A stretch of DNA of 64,000 nt from NCBI GenBank assembly GCA_019635775.1, contig JAHBYU010000011.1, positions 1 through 64,000 of the forward strand. Direction: 5' to 3'. How positions within the stretch are numbered: position 1 is the first letter of the stretch; every line of letters starts with the position of its first letter. This stretch comes from Rhizobiaceae bacterium. GTDB taxonomy: Bacteria > Pseudomonadota > Alphaproteobacteria > Rhizobiales > Rhizobiaceae. Made by a program: the position numbers and the translations under genes. The notes under the pieces are model-generated. The model was not told where the DNA came from. It searched no databases and was given only the letters and a program-made list of their open reading frames with translations. Positions 55,476 through 63,898 of the stretch are shown here, one piece after another.

Positions 55476-55496
55476 CTCTCCCTCAGACGTCATCCC

Positions 55497-56081
55497 ATGC
55501 TCAATCCGAAAGATATCAAACGTGATCTGCGGCGCGAGGCGCTGGCCCGGCGCGACGCGCTCGATGTGTCGTTTCGAATCGAGGCTTCGCTAGCGATGGC
55601 TTTGGCCGCCAATGAGATTGAATGCCCGCCGGGCACGGTCGTTTCGGGATTCTGGCCGATGCGATCGGAGGTCGATGTTCGCCCCCTGATGACAGCGCTT
55701 GGCGAACGCGGGGCGCGTTTGAGCCTGCCCGCGATTCTGGACAGGACTACGATTGCCTTTCGCGAGCTTACCCGCACCGGCGAACTCGTCGACATGGGTT
55801 ATGGCACGATGGGACCGGCGGAGAACGCGGAAACGCTTGACCCATCCATCATTCTCGTTCCGCTTGCGGCATTCGACAGCCGCGGCCATCGTATTGGCTA
55901 CGGTGCCGGTTACTACGACCGCGCAATCGCCAGGCTCGTCGACGCGGGCCACTCCCCTCGCCTCATCGGCATAGCCTTCGATTGCCAGGAAGTGGCGCGC
56001 GTGCCCGACGAACCGCACGACGTGGTCATACCCGAAATCCTTACCGAAAGCGGTTTGCGTCGGTTCGCACCGTCATTATAG
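55497..56081 (+). CDS. ygfA: 5-formyltetrahydrofolate cyclo-ligase
   Basis: A 194-residue 5-FCL family protein. K-R-D-L-R-R-E-A-L-A-R-R-D at the N terminus, F-W-P-M-R-S-E-V-D and the ATP/folate motif G-Y-G-A-G-Y-Y-D-R are diagnostic. It converts 5-formyl-THF to methenyl-THF. ATG 55497 follows the 6S RNA 3' end by about 20 bases, so the two may be processed from one transcript. The YmdB-like gene starts eight bases after its stop. Confidence 0.92.
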   Translation: MLNPKDIKRDLRREALARRDALDVSFRIEASLAMALAANEIECPPGTVVSGFWPMRSEVDVRPLMTALGERGARLSLPAILDRTTIAFRELTRTGELVDMGYGTMGPAENAETLDPSIILVPLAAFDSRGHRIGYGAGYYDRAIARLVDAGHSPRLIGIAFDCQEVARVPDEPHDVVIPEILTESGLRRFAPSL

Positions 56082-56088
56082 AGGAACC

Positions 56089-56913
56089 ATGAGACTCCTC
56101 TTTCTCGGCGACATGGTGGGGAAATCCGGACGCACGGCAGTGTGGGAACAACTGCCTGGGCTGATCTCCGACTTCCGCCTCGATTTCGTGATCGTCAATG
56201 GCGAGAACGCTGCCGGAGGGTTCGGCATAACCGAAGACATCTTCCAGACGACGCTTGCCGCCGGCGCCGATGTCGTGACCACTGGCAATCACGTCTGGGA
56301 CCAGCGCGAAGCGTTGACCTTCGCGGCGCGTGAAGATCGTTTCCTGCGCCCTGCCAATTACCCCAAGGGCACGCCTGGTCGCGGGTCTGGTCTTTATGTT
56401 GCCCGAAACGGAGCCCGGGTCCTCGTCGCCAACATCATGGGCCGGGTCTTCATGCATCCCGAACTGGACGATCCCTTCATGGTCGCGGAAAGGGAAATCG
56501 AGTCATGTCCCCTTGGGGAGCAGGCAGATGCGGCCATCTTCGATTTCCATGCCGAGGCAACATCGGAAAAGATGTGTTTCGGGCATTTCCTCGACGGGCG
56601 CGCCAGCCTCGTGGTGGGGACGCATACCCACCAGCCGACCGCCGATCACCAAATCTTGAACGGCGGCACCGGCTACCTGACCGATGCCGGCATGTGTGGC
56701 GACTACAACTCCTCGCTCGGCATGGACAAGGAAGAGCCGCTGAACCGCTTCCTGTCCAAAGTGCCGAAGGGCCGCTTCGAAGCGGCAAACGGGCCCGCCA
56801 CGCTCTGCGGCCTGGGAGTGGATATCTCCGACCGCACAGGGCTTACGGAAAGGATCGCACCATTTCGCCGGGGCCCCCGCCTGGAAGAAGCCGTTCCTTC
56901 CTTCTGGAGGTGA
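56089..56913 (+). CDS. YmdB-type calcineurin-like phosphoesterase (TIGR00282 family)
   Basis: A 274-residue metallophosphoesterase. Metal and catalytic motifs are clear: F-L-G-D-M-V-G-K-S-G-R, V-N-G-E-N-A-A-G-G-F-G, G-N-H-V-W-D-Q and G-T-H-T-H-Q-P-T-A-D. Bacillus YmdB cleaves cyclic nucleotides and affects biofilm formation; the alphaproteobacterial role is unproven. ATG 56089, close behind ygfA, so likely one operon. Confidence 0.92.
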   Translation: MRLLFLGDMVGKSGRTAVWEQLPGLISDFRLDFVIVNGENAAGGFGITEDIFQTTLAAGADVVTTGNHVWDQREALTFAAREDRFLRPANYPKGTPGRGSGLYVARNGARVLVANIMGRVFMHPELDDPFMVAEREIESCPLGEQADAAIFDFHAEATSEKMCFGHFLDGRASLVVGTHTHQPTADHQILNGGTGYLTDAGMCGDYNSSLGMDKEEPLNRFLSKVPKGRFEAANGPATLCGLGVDISDRTGLTERIAPFRRGPRLEEAVPSFWR

Positions 56914-57002
56914 GATTTTCCGCGCGCGACATTGACGGGGGCCAGCCCCGGCCCTAATTGGCGGCAAGCCGATCCTGCTGACATGCCTTGGGGACGAAAG
57001 AC

Positions 57003-57770
57003 ATGCCGATCATCGACTTCCTTGCACCGCACTTCGTGTGGTTTGAGGATCCGACTGCGTGGGTCGCCCTGCTGACACTTGTCGTGCTGGAAATCGTCCT
57101 GGGCATCGACAACCTGATCTTCATTTCCATTCTTTCGAACAAGCTTCCCGAACATCAGCGTGTGCGCGCCAGGCGGCTTGGCATCGGCGCGGCGCTGATC
57201 ATGCGCCTGCTGCTGCTGGCCACAATATCCTTCATCGTGCAGCTCACAACCCCCGTCTTCACGCTATTCGGCCATGCTTTCTCCTGGCGCGACATGATCC
57301 TCATCGCAGGCGGCCTGTTCCTTGTCTGGAAGGCGACCAAGGAGATCCATCACACCGTCGACCCAACGGACCACAAGGAAGACATGGTGGGCGCAACACT
57401 CCAGCTTTCGCTCGGTGGCGCCATATTCCAGATCCTTCTGCTCGACCTGGTCTTCTCGATTGATTCCATCATCACGGCCGTAGGCATGACCGACGAGATC
57501 GCGATCATGTATATCGCTGTCATCTGCGCCGTGACTGTGATGCTTCTCGCAGCGACGCCGCTCGCCAACTTCATCGCCAAGAACCCGACGATCGTCATGC
57601 TCGCGCTCGGCTTCCTGCTGATGATCGGCATGACGCTGATCGCGGACGGCATGGGCTTCCACGTGCCCAAGGGGTACATCTACGCCGCGATGGGCTTCTC
57701 GGCTCTCGTCGAGGGACTGAACATGCTGGCGCGCCGAAAGAAATCCCAAAAGGCCGTCGAACCGCACTGA
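57003..57770 (+). CDS. TerC-family integral membrane protein
   Basis: A 255-residue membrane protein with about seven helices. [15 protein letters not shown] in helix 1 and [15 protein letters not shown] in helix 4 carry the conserved Asp residues of TerC/Alx proteins, which are linked to Mn2+ export and metal loading of secreted proteins. ATG 57003 follows GGGGACG; a TTG at 56988 is an alternative. Convergent with the MBL gene. Confidence 0.92.
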   Translation: MPIIDFLAPHFVWFEDPTAWVALLTLVVLEIVLGIDNLIFISILSNKLPEHQRVRARRLGIGAALIMRLLLLATISFIVQLTTPVFTLFGHAFSWRDMILIAGGLFLVWKATKEIHHTVDPTDHKEDMVGATLQLSLGGAIFQILLLDLVFSIDSIITAVGMTDEIAIMYIAVICAVTVMLLAATPLANFIAKNPTIVMLALGFLLMIGMTLIADGMGFHVPKGYIYAAMGFSALVEGLNMLARRKKSQKAVEPH

Positions 57771-57790
57771 CGCCAGCAAAGACCTGACGA

Positions 57791-58621
57791 TCAAACGCCC
57801 TCGAGAACCACGATCGTCGGCCGGCTGGGAAGCGTCCGCAATGAAACAGTCAGCGATCGGCTCGAGCGAAATTCGACCTGGAAGCCTTCGCCCATCCTGC
57901 TCGTAAACTCGCCGAGCGGCGTGGCGTGACGGTGCATCGGCAGGATCATTGATGAATAAAGCCGTGTCGCGATCTCGCTCATGGATGCCAGCGACTGCGT
58001 AATCCCGCCATCGATCGGCACCATCAAAATGTCCAGGCGGCCGATCTGTCCGAACTGACTGTCGCTCAGCCTGGTGTGCAAATGCCCCAGATGCCCTATG
58101 CACAGACCGGCGACCTCGAAGACGAAGATCGAATTGCCGTCAGGTTCGAGGCCCCCGCCCCAGTGGCGGATGTCGGTCGCGACGTTGCGTATATAGACAT
58201 CGTCGACAACGACCGCATGCCGGGCAGGCCCGCCGTCGGGGCTCCAGCCGCGCAAGACGTACTCTATGGCCGGGTCTGGATGGTCGGTGAAGTGTGTGCG
58301 GTGCGCCTTGTTCATAGTCACAACCCGCGGCAGGGGTTCATGGCCATAAACTCCCGAGAAATCTGTCGCGATCCGGACGCCGCCGGGAGTCTCGATGACA
58401 TAGGTCGAATGCCCTGCGTAGGTGATCGTCACATCGCCTTCGACGAATGTCTGCGCAAGGATCGGCGACACGGCCTGACCAGGTGAGAGGTTCGCATAGG
58501 TCGCCGATGGCAACGCGTTTGCGATCGCAACACATTTGGAAGGTGGCGGCTCCTCTTGTGCCCCGGCGGAAACAGGCACCAGTAGCAATGCACCCAGGGC
58601 GATAGCGAGACGTCGAAACAT
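57791..58621 (-). CDS. secreted metallo-beta-lactamase-fold protein
   Basis: A 276-residue protein with a signal peptide (about residues 1-21, ending S-A-G-A-Q). The MBL core has Y-A-G-H-S-T-Y-V-I-E-T-P-G-G and D-F-S-G-V-Y. The usual HxHxDH site is replaced by A-H-R-T-H-F-T-D-H, with later G-H-L-G-H-L-H. This altered metal site is shared, as I recall, with a family of periplasmic UlaG-like proteins. ATG 58621 follows AGGAAA. Substrate unknown. Confidence 0.82.
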   Translation of the reverse strand: MFRRLAIALGALLLVPVSAGAQEEPPPSKCVAIANALPSATYANLSPGQAVSPILAQTFVEGDVTITYAGHSTYVIETPGGVRIATDFSGVYGHEPLPRVVTMNKAHRTHFTDHPDPAIEYVLRGWSPDGGPARHAVVVDDVYIRNVATDIRHWGGGLEPDGNSIFVFEVAGLCIGHLGHLHTRLSDSQFGQIGRLDILMVPIDGGITQSLASMSEIATRLYSSMILPMHRHATPLGEFTSRMGEGFQVEFRSSRSLTVSLRTLPSRPTIVVLEGV

Positions 58622-58806
58622 ATCGGGTTTCCTGCAGATGCGTTGCCGTAACGATAGCTGGCACGACGACAATCGCCAGACCGCGCCGCTATTGCGAGGT
58701 CACGTTTTCGCGAGCCGGCTTGCCAACGTCTGCTGGACGTTTGCTCCCGATTTATCTATAAGGCGCGCCATTCCTGAAACCTTTTTTCGATCACGACGGG
58801 GGCTCT

Positions 58807-59556
58807 ATGGCCGGCCATTCACAGTTCAAGAACATCATGCACCGCAAGGGCCGGCAGGATGCCATGCGGTCCAAGCTGTTCTCAAAGCTCGCGCGTGAAA
58901 TCACCGTCGCGGCCAAGACGGGCATGTCAGATCCGGCGATGAACCCCCGGCTGCGGCTAGCCATCCAGAACGCAAAGGCCGAGTCGATGCCTAAGGACAA
59001 CATCCAACGGGCCATCAACAAGGCAGCCGGCGGCGAAGGCGACAACTACGAAGAGGTCCGCTACGAGGGCTACGGCCCCGGCGGCGTAGCCGTCATAGTC
59101 GAGGTTCTCACCGACAACCGCAACCGCTCGGCCTCAAACGTGCGCGCGGCTTTCGCGAAAGCCGGCGGCTCGCTTGGCGAAACGGGATCGGTTTCGTTCA
59201 TGTGGGACCGTGCGGGCCAAATCTACTATCCCGCCTCGGCGGGCGATGCCGAGAAAGTCATGGAAGCGGCAATCGAGGCTGGCGCGGACGATGTGGAGTC
59301 TGACGAGGAAGGTCACACGATCCTGTGCGCCTTCGAGTCCATCGGCGATGTGTCAAAAGCCCTTGAAGACGCGCTTGGCGAGGCTGAATCCGTCAAGACT
59401 ATCTGGAAGCCGCAGAACAGCGTTCCGGTTGACGAAGAGCGTGCACAGTCGCTGATGAAGCTCGTCGCTACCCTTGAGGATGACGACGATGTCCAGAACG
59501 TCTATGCCAACTTCGAGGTCGACGAAGCGACGCTGGAGAAGCTCAGCGCCGCTTGA
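58807..59556 (+). CDS. yebC: YebC/PmpR-family protein (TACO1-like)
   Basis: A 249-residue protein, family length. It begins [17 protein letters not shown] and contains [11 protein letters not shown] and F-E-S-I-G-D-V, all diagnostic. YebC proteins were first described as regulators and more recently as factors easing ribosome stalling at proline stretches. ATG 58807 follows GGGGG. Its end faces the original end of fcl, now separated by the IS element. Confidence 0.97.
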   Translation: MAGHSQFKNIMHRKGRQDAMRSKLFSKLAREITVAAKTGMSDPAMNPRLRLAIQNAKAESMPKDNIQRAINKAAGGEGDNYEEVRYEGYGPGGVAVIVEVLTDNRNRSASNVRAAFAKAGGSLGETGSVSFMWDRAGQIYYPASAGDAEKVMEAAIEAGADDVESDEEGHTILCAFESIGDVSKALEDALGEAESVKTIWKPQNSVPVDEERAQSLMKLVATLEDDDDVQNVYANFEVDEATLEKLSAA

Positions 59557-59604
59557 CCGAACAGGTGACCCATGCCGGTTATGGGGACTGCCGAGGCATG
59601 ACGA

Positions 59605-59624
59605 TCAGCCGGCGGGCAGTTCGC
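59605..59624 (-). pseudogene. fcl: displaced native 3' end of fcl
   Basis: Read on the minus strand after the insertion-site TA, this stretch supplies codons Ser-Glu-Leu-Pro-Ala-Gly and a TGA stop (59607-59605). It continues in frame from the fcl codons at 60676. It is the original C-terminal end of GDP-fucose synthase cut off by the IS630 element. Confidence 0.88.
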
Positions 59625-60675
59625 TAGAGCGGTTCACGGCTTGACCGAATCGGACCGGATTCCCGTTCGGTCGGAATTGTGATTCAAGATGCTGGCTGGA
59701 TTGGAGGCCAGCATCTGATGACCCGAGCTCTTTCCAATGATCTTCGAGGGCGTGTTGTTGCGGCGGTGGCTGCCGGTCAGAGCTGCCGATCGGTTGCCGA
59801 ACGGTTCGGTGTTGCGGTTTCGTCCGTGGTGAAATGGTCGCAGCGCTATCGTGCGACAGGTTCGGTTGCGCCGGGCAAGATGGGCGGGCATCGCAAGCGG
59901 CTTCTGGAGCCGCATCGCGCCTTCATTGTGGAGCGGATCAACCAGACCTCGCACCTGACGCTGCATGGGCTGAAGGAGGAACTGGCGGCGCGCGGGGTCA
60001 AGGTATCGCACAACGCGGTATGGCTGTTCCTGCGGCGCGAAGGGCTGCGGTTCAAAAAAAACGCTGTTCGCCCTTGAGCAGGCCCGCGCCGACATCGCGC
60101 GGCGACGACAGCGCTGGCGCTCCTGGCAGGCCGGCCTGGATCCGCGCCGGCTGGTCTTCATCGACGAGACCTGGATCAAGACCAACATGACCCCGTTGCG
60201 CGGCTGGGGGCCGAAAGGAAGGCCGCTGCGCGGCTTCGCCCCGCACGGTCACTGGCGCACGCTGACCTTCCTCGGCGCGCTGCGCTGCGACCGGCTCACC
60301 GCACCTTGCGTCTTCGACGGGCCGATCAACGGCGAGTGCTTCCGCGCCTATGTCGAACAGCAGCTCGTTCCAGTCCTGGAACCAGGCGACATCGTCATCC
60401 TCGACAATCTCGGCTCCCACAAGTCGACGGCTGTCCGGCAGACGATCCAAGCCGCCGGCGCCAGGCTCTGGTACCTGCCGCCCTACTCGCCCGACCTCAA
60501 TCCGATCGAGCAGGCCTTCGCCAAGATCAAGCACTGGATGCGCAAGGCCCAGAAACGATCGATCGAGGACACATGGCGACATATCGGCAACCTCGTCGCC
60601 ACCATCGACCCTGGCGAATGCGATAACTACTTCGCAAACGCAGGCTACGCTTCCGTCAAATCGTGAAAGACTCTA
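59625..60675 (+). mobile_element. IS630-family insertion sequence, complete
   Basis: 1047 bp bounded by TA dinucleotides at 59625-59626 and 60674-60675, the target duplication of IS630/Tc1-mariner elements. Imperfect terminal inverted repeats start GAGCGGTTCACG (left) and GAGTCTTTCACG (right, complement), with 19 of 26 bases matching. One transposase gene in two frames fills the interior. Inserted in the 3' end of fcl, transcribed opposite to it. Confidence 0.93.
59718..60666 (+). CDS. IS630-family transposase, two frames joined at an A8 run
   Basis: Frame one (59718-60077, 119 residues) carries the helix-turn-helix region: [11 protein letters not shown] and a second winged segment. Frame two continues to 60666 with the DDE domain: [17 protein letters not shown] and [13 protein letters not shown]. 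The join is at eight A residues (60054-60061), and the shift needed is +1 (or one A lost). IS630 elements often use such a slippery run, so it is probably active, not broken. ATG 59718. Confidence 0.85.
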
Positions 60676-61604
60676 AGGAAATGCTCGTAGGTCGATCGGA
60701 TCCCTGTTTCGAGATTGACCTTCGGCAACCATCCCATCGAAGCAAGCTTGCTTCCGTCCATCAGTTTTCTCGGGGTTCCGTCTGGTTTGCCGGGGTCGAG
60801 TTCGAGCGAACCTTCAAAGCCGACAACCCTGCAGACGGTCTTCGCAAGGTCGAGGATCGTCAGGTCCTTGCCGCTTCCGACATTGATATGTTCGCGACCT
60901 GAATAGTTCTGCATCAGGAAGACCAGCGCGTCCGCGCAGTCATCGACATGCAGGAACTCACGGCGCGGCGTTCCCGAGCCCCAGATCGTCATCGAGGAAA
61001 GTCCCGCTTTCCTGGCCTCGTGCGCCTTGCGGATCAGCGCAGGCAGAACATGGCTCGTCTGAAGATCGAAATTGTCACCGGGACCGTAGAGATTTGTCGG
61101 CATCGCCGAGATGAAATCGGACCCGTGCTGTTCCCTGTAAGCCTCACAGAGCTTTATTCCGGCAATCTTGGCTATCGCATACCATTCGTTCGTCGGTTCG
61201 AGAGGGCCTGTGAGAAGCGCCTCCTCCCTGATCGGTTGCGCTGCCAGACGGGGATAGATGCAGGAAGAACCCAGAAACAACAGCTTCTCCACGCCGGACC
61301 GGTGGGAGGCGGCAATGATATTGGCCTCGATCATCAGGTTGTCGTAGAGGAAGTCGGCCGGATAGGTGGCGTTGGCCAGAATGCCACCTACCCTCGCCGC
61401 GGCGAGGAAAACGGCGTCTGGACGATTGTCCGCCATCCAGCGGGTGACAGCGGACTGATCTCGAAGATCAAGCTGCGCGCGGGAGGCCGTCAGGATCGTG
61501 CAGGTCTCGGCATCAAGCCTTCGCACGATGGCGCTGCCCACCATGCCCTTGTGTCCGCAGACAAACACGCGTTTTCCAGTCAGGCTGTAGGGAAGGTCAG
61601 CCAC
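60645..61604 (-). CDS. fcl: GDP-L-fucose synthase with IS-derived C terminus
   Basis: A 319-residue NADP-dependent epimerase/reductase (also called wcaG). N-terminal G-H-K-G-M-V-G-S-A, catalytic G-S-S-C-I-Y-P and Y-A-I-A-K, and N-L-Y-G-P-G-D-N are diagnostic. It makes GDP-L-fucose from the product of Gmd. The last nine residues (R-V-F-H-D-L-T-E-A) and the TAG stop are encoded by the right end of the IS630 element; the native end was S-E-L-P-A-G, giving 316 residues. The core is complete and likely active. GTG 61604 overlaps the gmd stop by eight bases and has no own ribosome-binding site. Confidence 0.93.
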   Translation of the reverse strand: MADLPYSLTGKRVFVCGHKGMVGSAIVRRLDAETCTILTASRAQLDLRDQSAVTRWMADNRPDAVFLAAARVGGILANATYPADFLYDNLMIEANIIAASHRSGVEKLLFLGSSCIYPRLAAQPIREEALLTGPLEPTNEWYAIAKIAGIKLCEAYREQHGSDFISAMPTNLYGPGDNFDLQTSHVLPALIRKAHEARKAGLSSMTIWGSGTPRREFLHVDDCADALVFLMQNYSGREHINVGSGKDLTILDLAKTVCRVVGFEGSLELDPGKPDGTPRKLMDGSKLASMGWLPKVNLETGIRSTYEHFLRVFHDLTEA

Positions 61605-62688
61605 GACTGTTGGACCGTAGCGCCAGTTCCGCCGACCTGAAATCTTCCAGCGCCATTTCCTTCACGAGTTCGTGGAACGACGTTTTCGGCTTCCAGCCAA
61701 GCCGTTCGCGAGCCCTGGACGCATCTCCAAGCAGCGACTCCACCTCGGTTGGACGGAAATATCTCGGGTCCACGGCAACGACGACGCGACCATCGGGCGT
61801 CCGCGCTGTCTCCTCCACCCCGTTGCCGGTCCAATGGAGATTGATATCGAGGACCTTCGCTGCGGCATCAACAAAATCGCGCACACTGTGCTGGACACCA
61901 GTCGCGATGACGAAGTCTTCTGGTTCTGGGAGTTGCAGCATCATCCACTGCATTTCTACATAATCCCGCGCATGCCCCCAATCGCGGGCCGCATCAAGAT
62001 TGCCGAGCAGCAGCTTGTCCTGAACGCCAAGTTTAATCCGCGCCAGAGCCCGCGTGATCTTGCGGGTGACGAAGGTCTCGCCACGCAGCGGAGACTCATG
62101 ATTGAACAGGATGCCATTGCAGGCGTAGATGCCATAAGCCTCCCGGTAGTTGACTGTAATCCAGTACGCATAAAGCTTGGCAACGCCGTAGGGGCTGCGT
62201 GGATAGAAGGGCGTCGTTTCAGTCTGCGGTGTTTCGCGCACAAGACCATAAAGTTCCGATGTGGAAGCCTGATAGAAGCGGGTCTTTCCCGCCAGTCCGA
62301 GGATGCGGATCGCCTCAAGCAGGCGCAACGTCCCGAGCGCGTCGGAATTGGCCGTGTATTCTGGTTCCTCGAACGACACCGCGACATGGCTCTGGGCGGC
62401 AAGATTGTAGAGCTCGTCCGGTTGCACCTGCTGGATGATGTGGGTGAGACTGGAGGAGTCCGTCATGTCCCCGTGATGCAGCACGAAGCGCCCCTCGCGG
62501 CCTGCCTCGCCATCGAACAAGTGGTCAATCCGGGCGGTGTTGAACATGGACGTCCGCCGCTTGATTCCATGAACGACGTACCCCTTGTTCAAGAGAAACT
62601 CGGCCAGATATGCCCCATCCTGCCCTGTAACCCCTGTCAGGAGCGCGACCTTGCCCACTGTTTCCGATAGGGAACGGCCTGCAATCAT
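61597..62688 (-). CDS. gmd: GDP-mannose 4,6-dehydratase
   Basis: A 363-residue extended SDR enzyme. [13 protein letters not shown] near residues 17-29, [17 protein letters not shown] and the Y-G-V-A-K catalytic pair are diagnostic; [15 protein letters not shown] is Gmd-specific. It makes GDP-4-keto-6-deoxymannose for fucose or related sugars of surface glycans. ATG 62688 follows AGGAGG. First gene of the gmd-fcl pair. Confidence 0.95.
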   Translation of the reverse strand: MIAGRSLSETVGKVALLTGVTGQDGAYLAEFLLNKGYVVHGIKRRTSMFNTARIDHLFDGEAGREGRFVLHHGDMTDSSSLTHIIQQVQPDELYNLAAQSHVAVSFEEPEYTANSDALGTLRLLEAIRILGLAGKTRFYQASTSELYGLVRETPQTETTPFYPRSPYGVAKLYAYWITVNYREAYGIYACNGILFNHESPLRGETFVTRKITRALARIKLGVQDKLLLGNLDAARDWGHARDYVEMQWMMLQLPEPEDFVIATGVQHSVRDFVDAAAKVLDINLHWTGNGVEETARTPDGRVVVAVDPRYFRPTEVESLLGDASRARERLGWKPKTSFHELVKEMALEDFRSAELALRSNSRG

Positions 62689-62874
62689 CTGGATGCGCCT
62701 CCTGGCATGAAACCGCCGCTTACCTTCGGTTCCAGTCAAATGCAATCTGACAAGCGCTTGAAGACGCCTACGCAATCCGGGATTGCGTGTCGGTTTCGAA
62801 GCAACCGCTGGTGACCGACGGCGCCGCTGAGCCGATTGCACACCTGCCGCCAGCCGTGATAGTCAATCGCCAGC

Positions 62875-62948
62875 GCGGGTATGATGTAATGGTAGCTTGT
62901 CAGCTTCCCAAGCTGAACGCGCGGGTTCGATTCCCGCTACCCGCTCCA
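62875..62948 (+). tRNA. tRNA-Gly (anticodon CCC)
   Basis: Acceptor stem GCGGGTA/TACCCGC, anticodon stem TCAGC/GCTGA around loop TTCCCAA (anticodon CCC), T-arm GCGGG-TTCGATT-CCCGC, discriminator T and encoded CCA (62946-62948). All stems pair fully apart from the D-arm, which is short as usual for Gly. Confidence 0.97.
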
Positions 62949-63073
62949 GCTTGCAGCACAAGGGTTTGCGGCCTCTGGCCATCCTGCCAAAATCAGATGG
63001 TTTTACACCCTGTTTTACAGGTTGCGTTCCTGTTTCGTCGCCTTCAACGCTATCAGGGAAAGGGAGTGAGAGG

Positions 63074-63286
63074 ATGAAGCGCGCGCAGTACTACGCAATC
63101 GGGCTGGCGTTAGGAGTCATATTCGGCATGCCGTTCTGGTTAATGCCGCCTATCTGGATAACTGGCTTTACCACAGAGGTGGCAATTGTGGCTTACGTGA
63201 TCGTAGGGTTTGGGTTGTTAACGTCACACAGCTTCTATCGGCTAGCCCACCCCACCGATAAGGAGCATGGAGATGGACGTGGTTGA
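63074..63286 (+). CDS. small two-helix membrane protein (element gene)
   Basis: A 70-residue protein with two hydrophobic segments (about 6-24 and 32-52) and a short charged tail. Start ATG 63074 follows GAGAGG. It overlaps the next gene. No family recognised; such proteins are frequent in phage-derived regions next to tRNA genes. Confidence 0.62.
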   Translation: MKRAQYYAIGLALGVIFGMPFWLMPPIWITGFTTEVAIVAYVIVGFGLLTSHSFYRLAHPTDKEHGDGRG

Positions 63287-63455
63287 GAACGATGCAATGC
63301 GCATTGCCCGAGATCTGATCGCCAGTGGGTTCAAGCGACTCCCGAGATGGTACGAATTTTGGCGATGGGGTGAGGAGAGGCCCAATTCGCAGGTTCTATT
63401 CTGGGTCGGCTATATTTTGGAAGATGCGCAGAACGAACGGCAGGATTGTCAATGA
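63273..63455 (+). CDS. small soluble protein of unknown function (element gene)
   Basis: A 60-residue protein with paired aromatic residues in R-W-Y-E-F-W-R-W-G and an acidic C terminus. ATG 63273 has AAGGAG seven bases upstream; ATG 63267 is too close. It overlaps both neighbours. Unknown. Confidence 0.55.
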   Translation: MDVVENDAMRIARDLIASGFKRLPRWYEFWRWGEERPNSQVLFWVGYILEDAQNERQDCQ

Positions 63456-63541
63456 ACACCCGCCGCATTGAATCCCTTGCTCTAAGGGCTATCCTGATCG
63501 GAATGGTGGGGGTGGTGGTTTACAGCTTCGTCTTCTCGTAA
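63452..63541 (+). CDS. 29-residue single-helix membrane protein
   Basis: ATG 63452 overlaps the previous stop (ATGA). The product begins M-N-T-R-R-I-E-S and forms one hydrophobic helix (about 10-27), stopping at TAA 63539-63541. Tight overlap and typical one-helix layout support a real small gene, though length alone cannot prove it. Confidence 0.5.
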   Translation: MNTRRIESLALRAILIGMVGVVVYSFVFS

Positions 63542-63855
63542 ACCATAGCCCCGGATACCACGTTGAGCCATGCCCTTGCCTGGTTTGAAGCCTCCAGAGG
63601 TTCAATGGCAACCTTCGTACCGTCAGGATTGAGTACGAATATCTCGCTTCCCTCTCTAAGCGGGCGTTGTAGCTTCCGGAGATTCTGGGGCTGGGATGTC
63701 GAGCGCTTCGACCCGCGTCTTGGGAAGAGATCGGGCAGAAGATAAAGAGCCAGCCCGAACAAAACCAGCGGAAACACGATAGCACGAAACAGCATGGCAG
63801 CGCACCAGCAAATCCAGTGCCAGCTCAATGTCCCCGCCCGCGAGATATACGACAT
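63520..63855 (-). CDS. single-pass membrane protein of unknown function (element gene)
   Basis: 111 residues from ATG 63855, or 91 from ATG 63795. One hydrophobic segment (F-R-A-I-V-F-P-L-V-L-F-G-L-A-L-Y) precedes a basic linker and a small domain with G-S-E-I-F-V-L-N-P-D-G-T-K-V. It overlaps another plausible minus-strand gene (63656-63898) for up to 200 bases, so the shorter form may be the true one. Convergent with the plus-strand small genes. Confidence 0.55.
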   Translation of the reverse strand: MSYISRAGTLSWHWICWCAAMLFRAIVFPLVLFGLALYLLPDLFPRRGSKRSTSQPQNLRKLQRPLREGSEIFVLNPDGTKVAIEPLEASNQARAWLNVVSGAMVYEKTKL

Positions 63856-63898
63856 CATCCCTAAGCCTTTGCTCGTGGTCGTCCAGTGTGATGTTCAT
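63656..63898 (-). CDS. small protein of unknown function (element gene)
   Basis: 80 residues. The N-terminal half is helix-rich and charged (L-D-D-H-E-Q-R-L-R-D-D-V-V-Y-L-A-G), the rest basic and Ser-rich. ATG 63898 has GGAGATC upstream and overlaps the previous gene stop (ATGA), which supports a real start. The 3' half overlaps the membrane-protein gene in another frame. Confidence 0.5.
   Translation of the reverse strand: MNITLDDHEQRLRDDVVYLAGGDIELALDLLVRCHAVSCYRVSAGFVRAGSLSSARSLPKTRVEALDIPAPESPEATTPA

Noticed and set aside
62941-63060. Possible CRISPR or satellite repeat after the tRNA
   Set aside because: Short repeats such as CCTGTTT occur but without regular spacing or conserved units.
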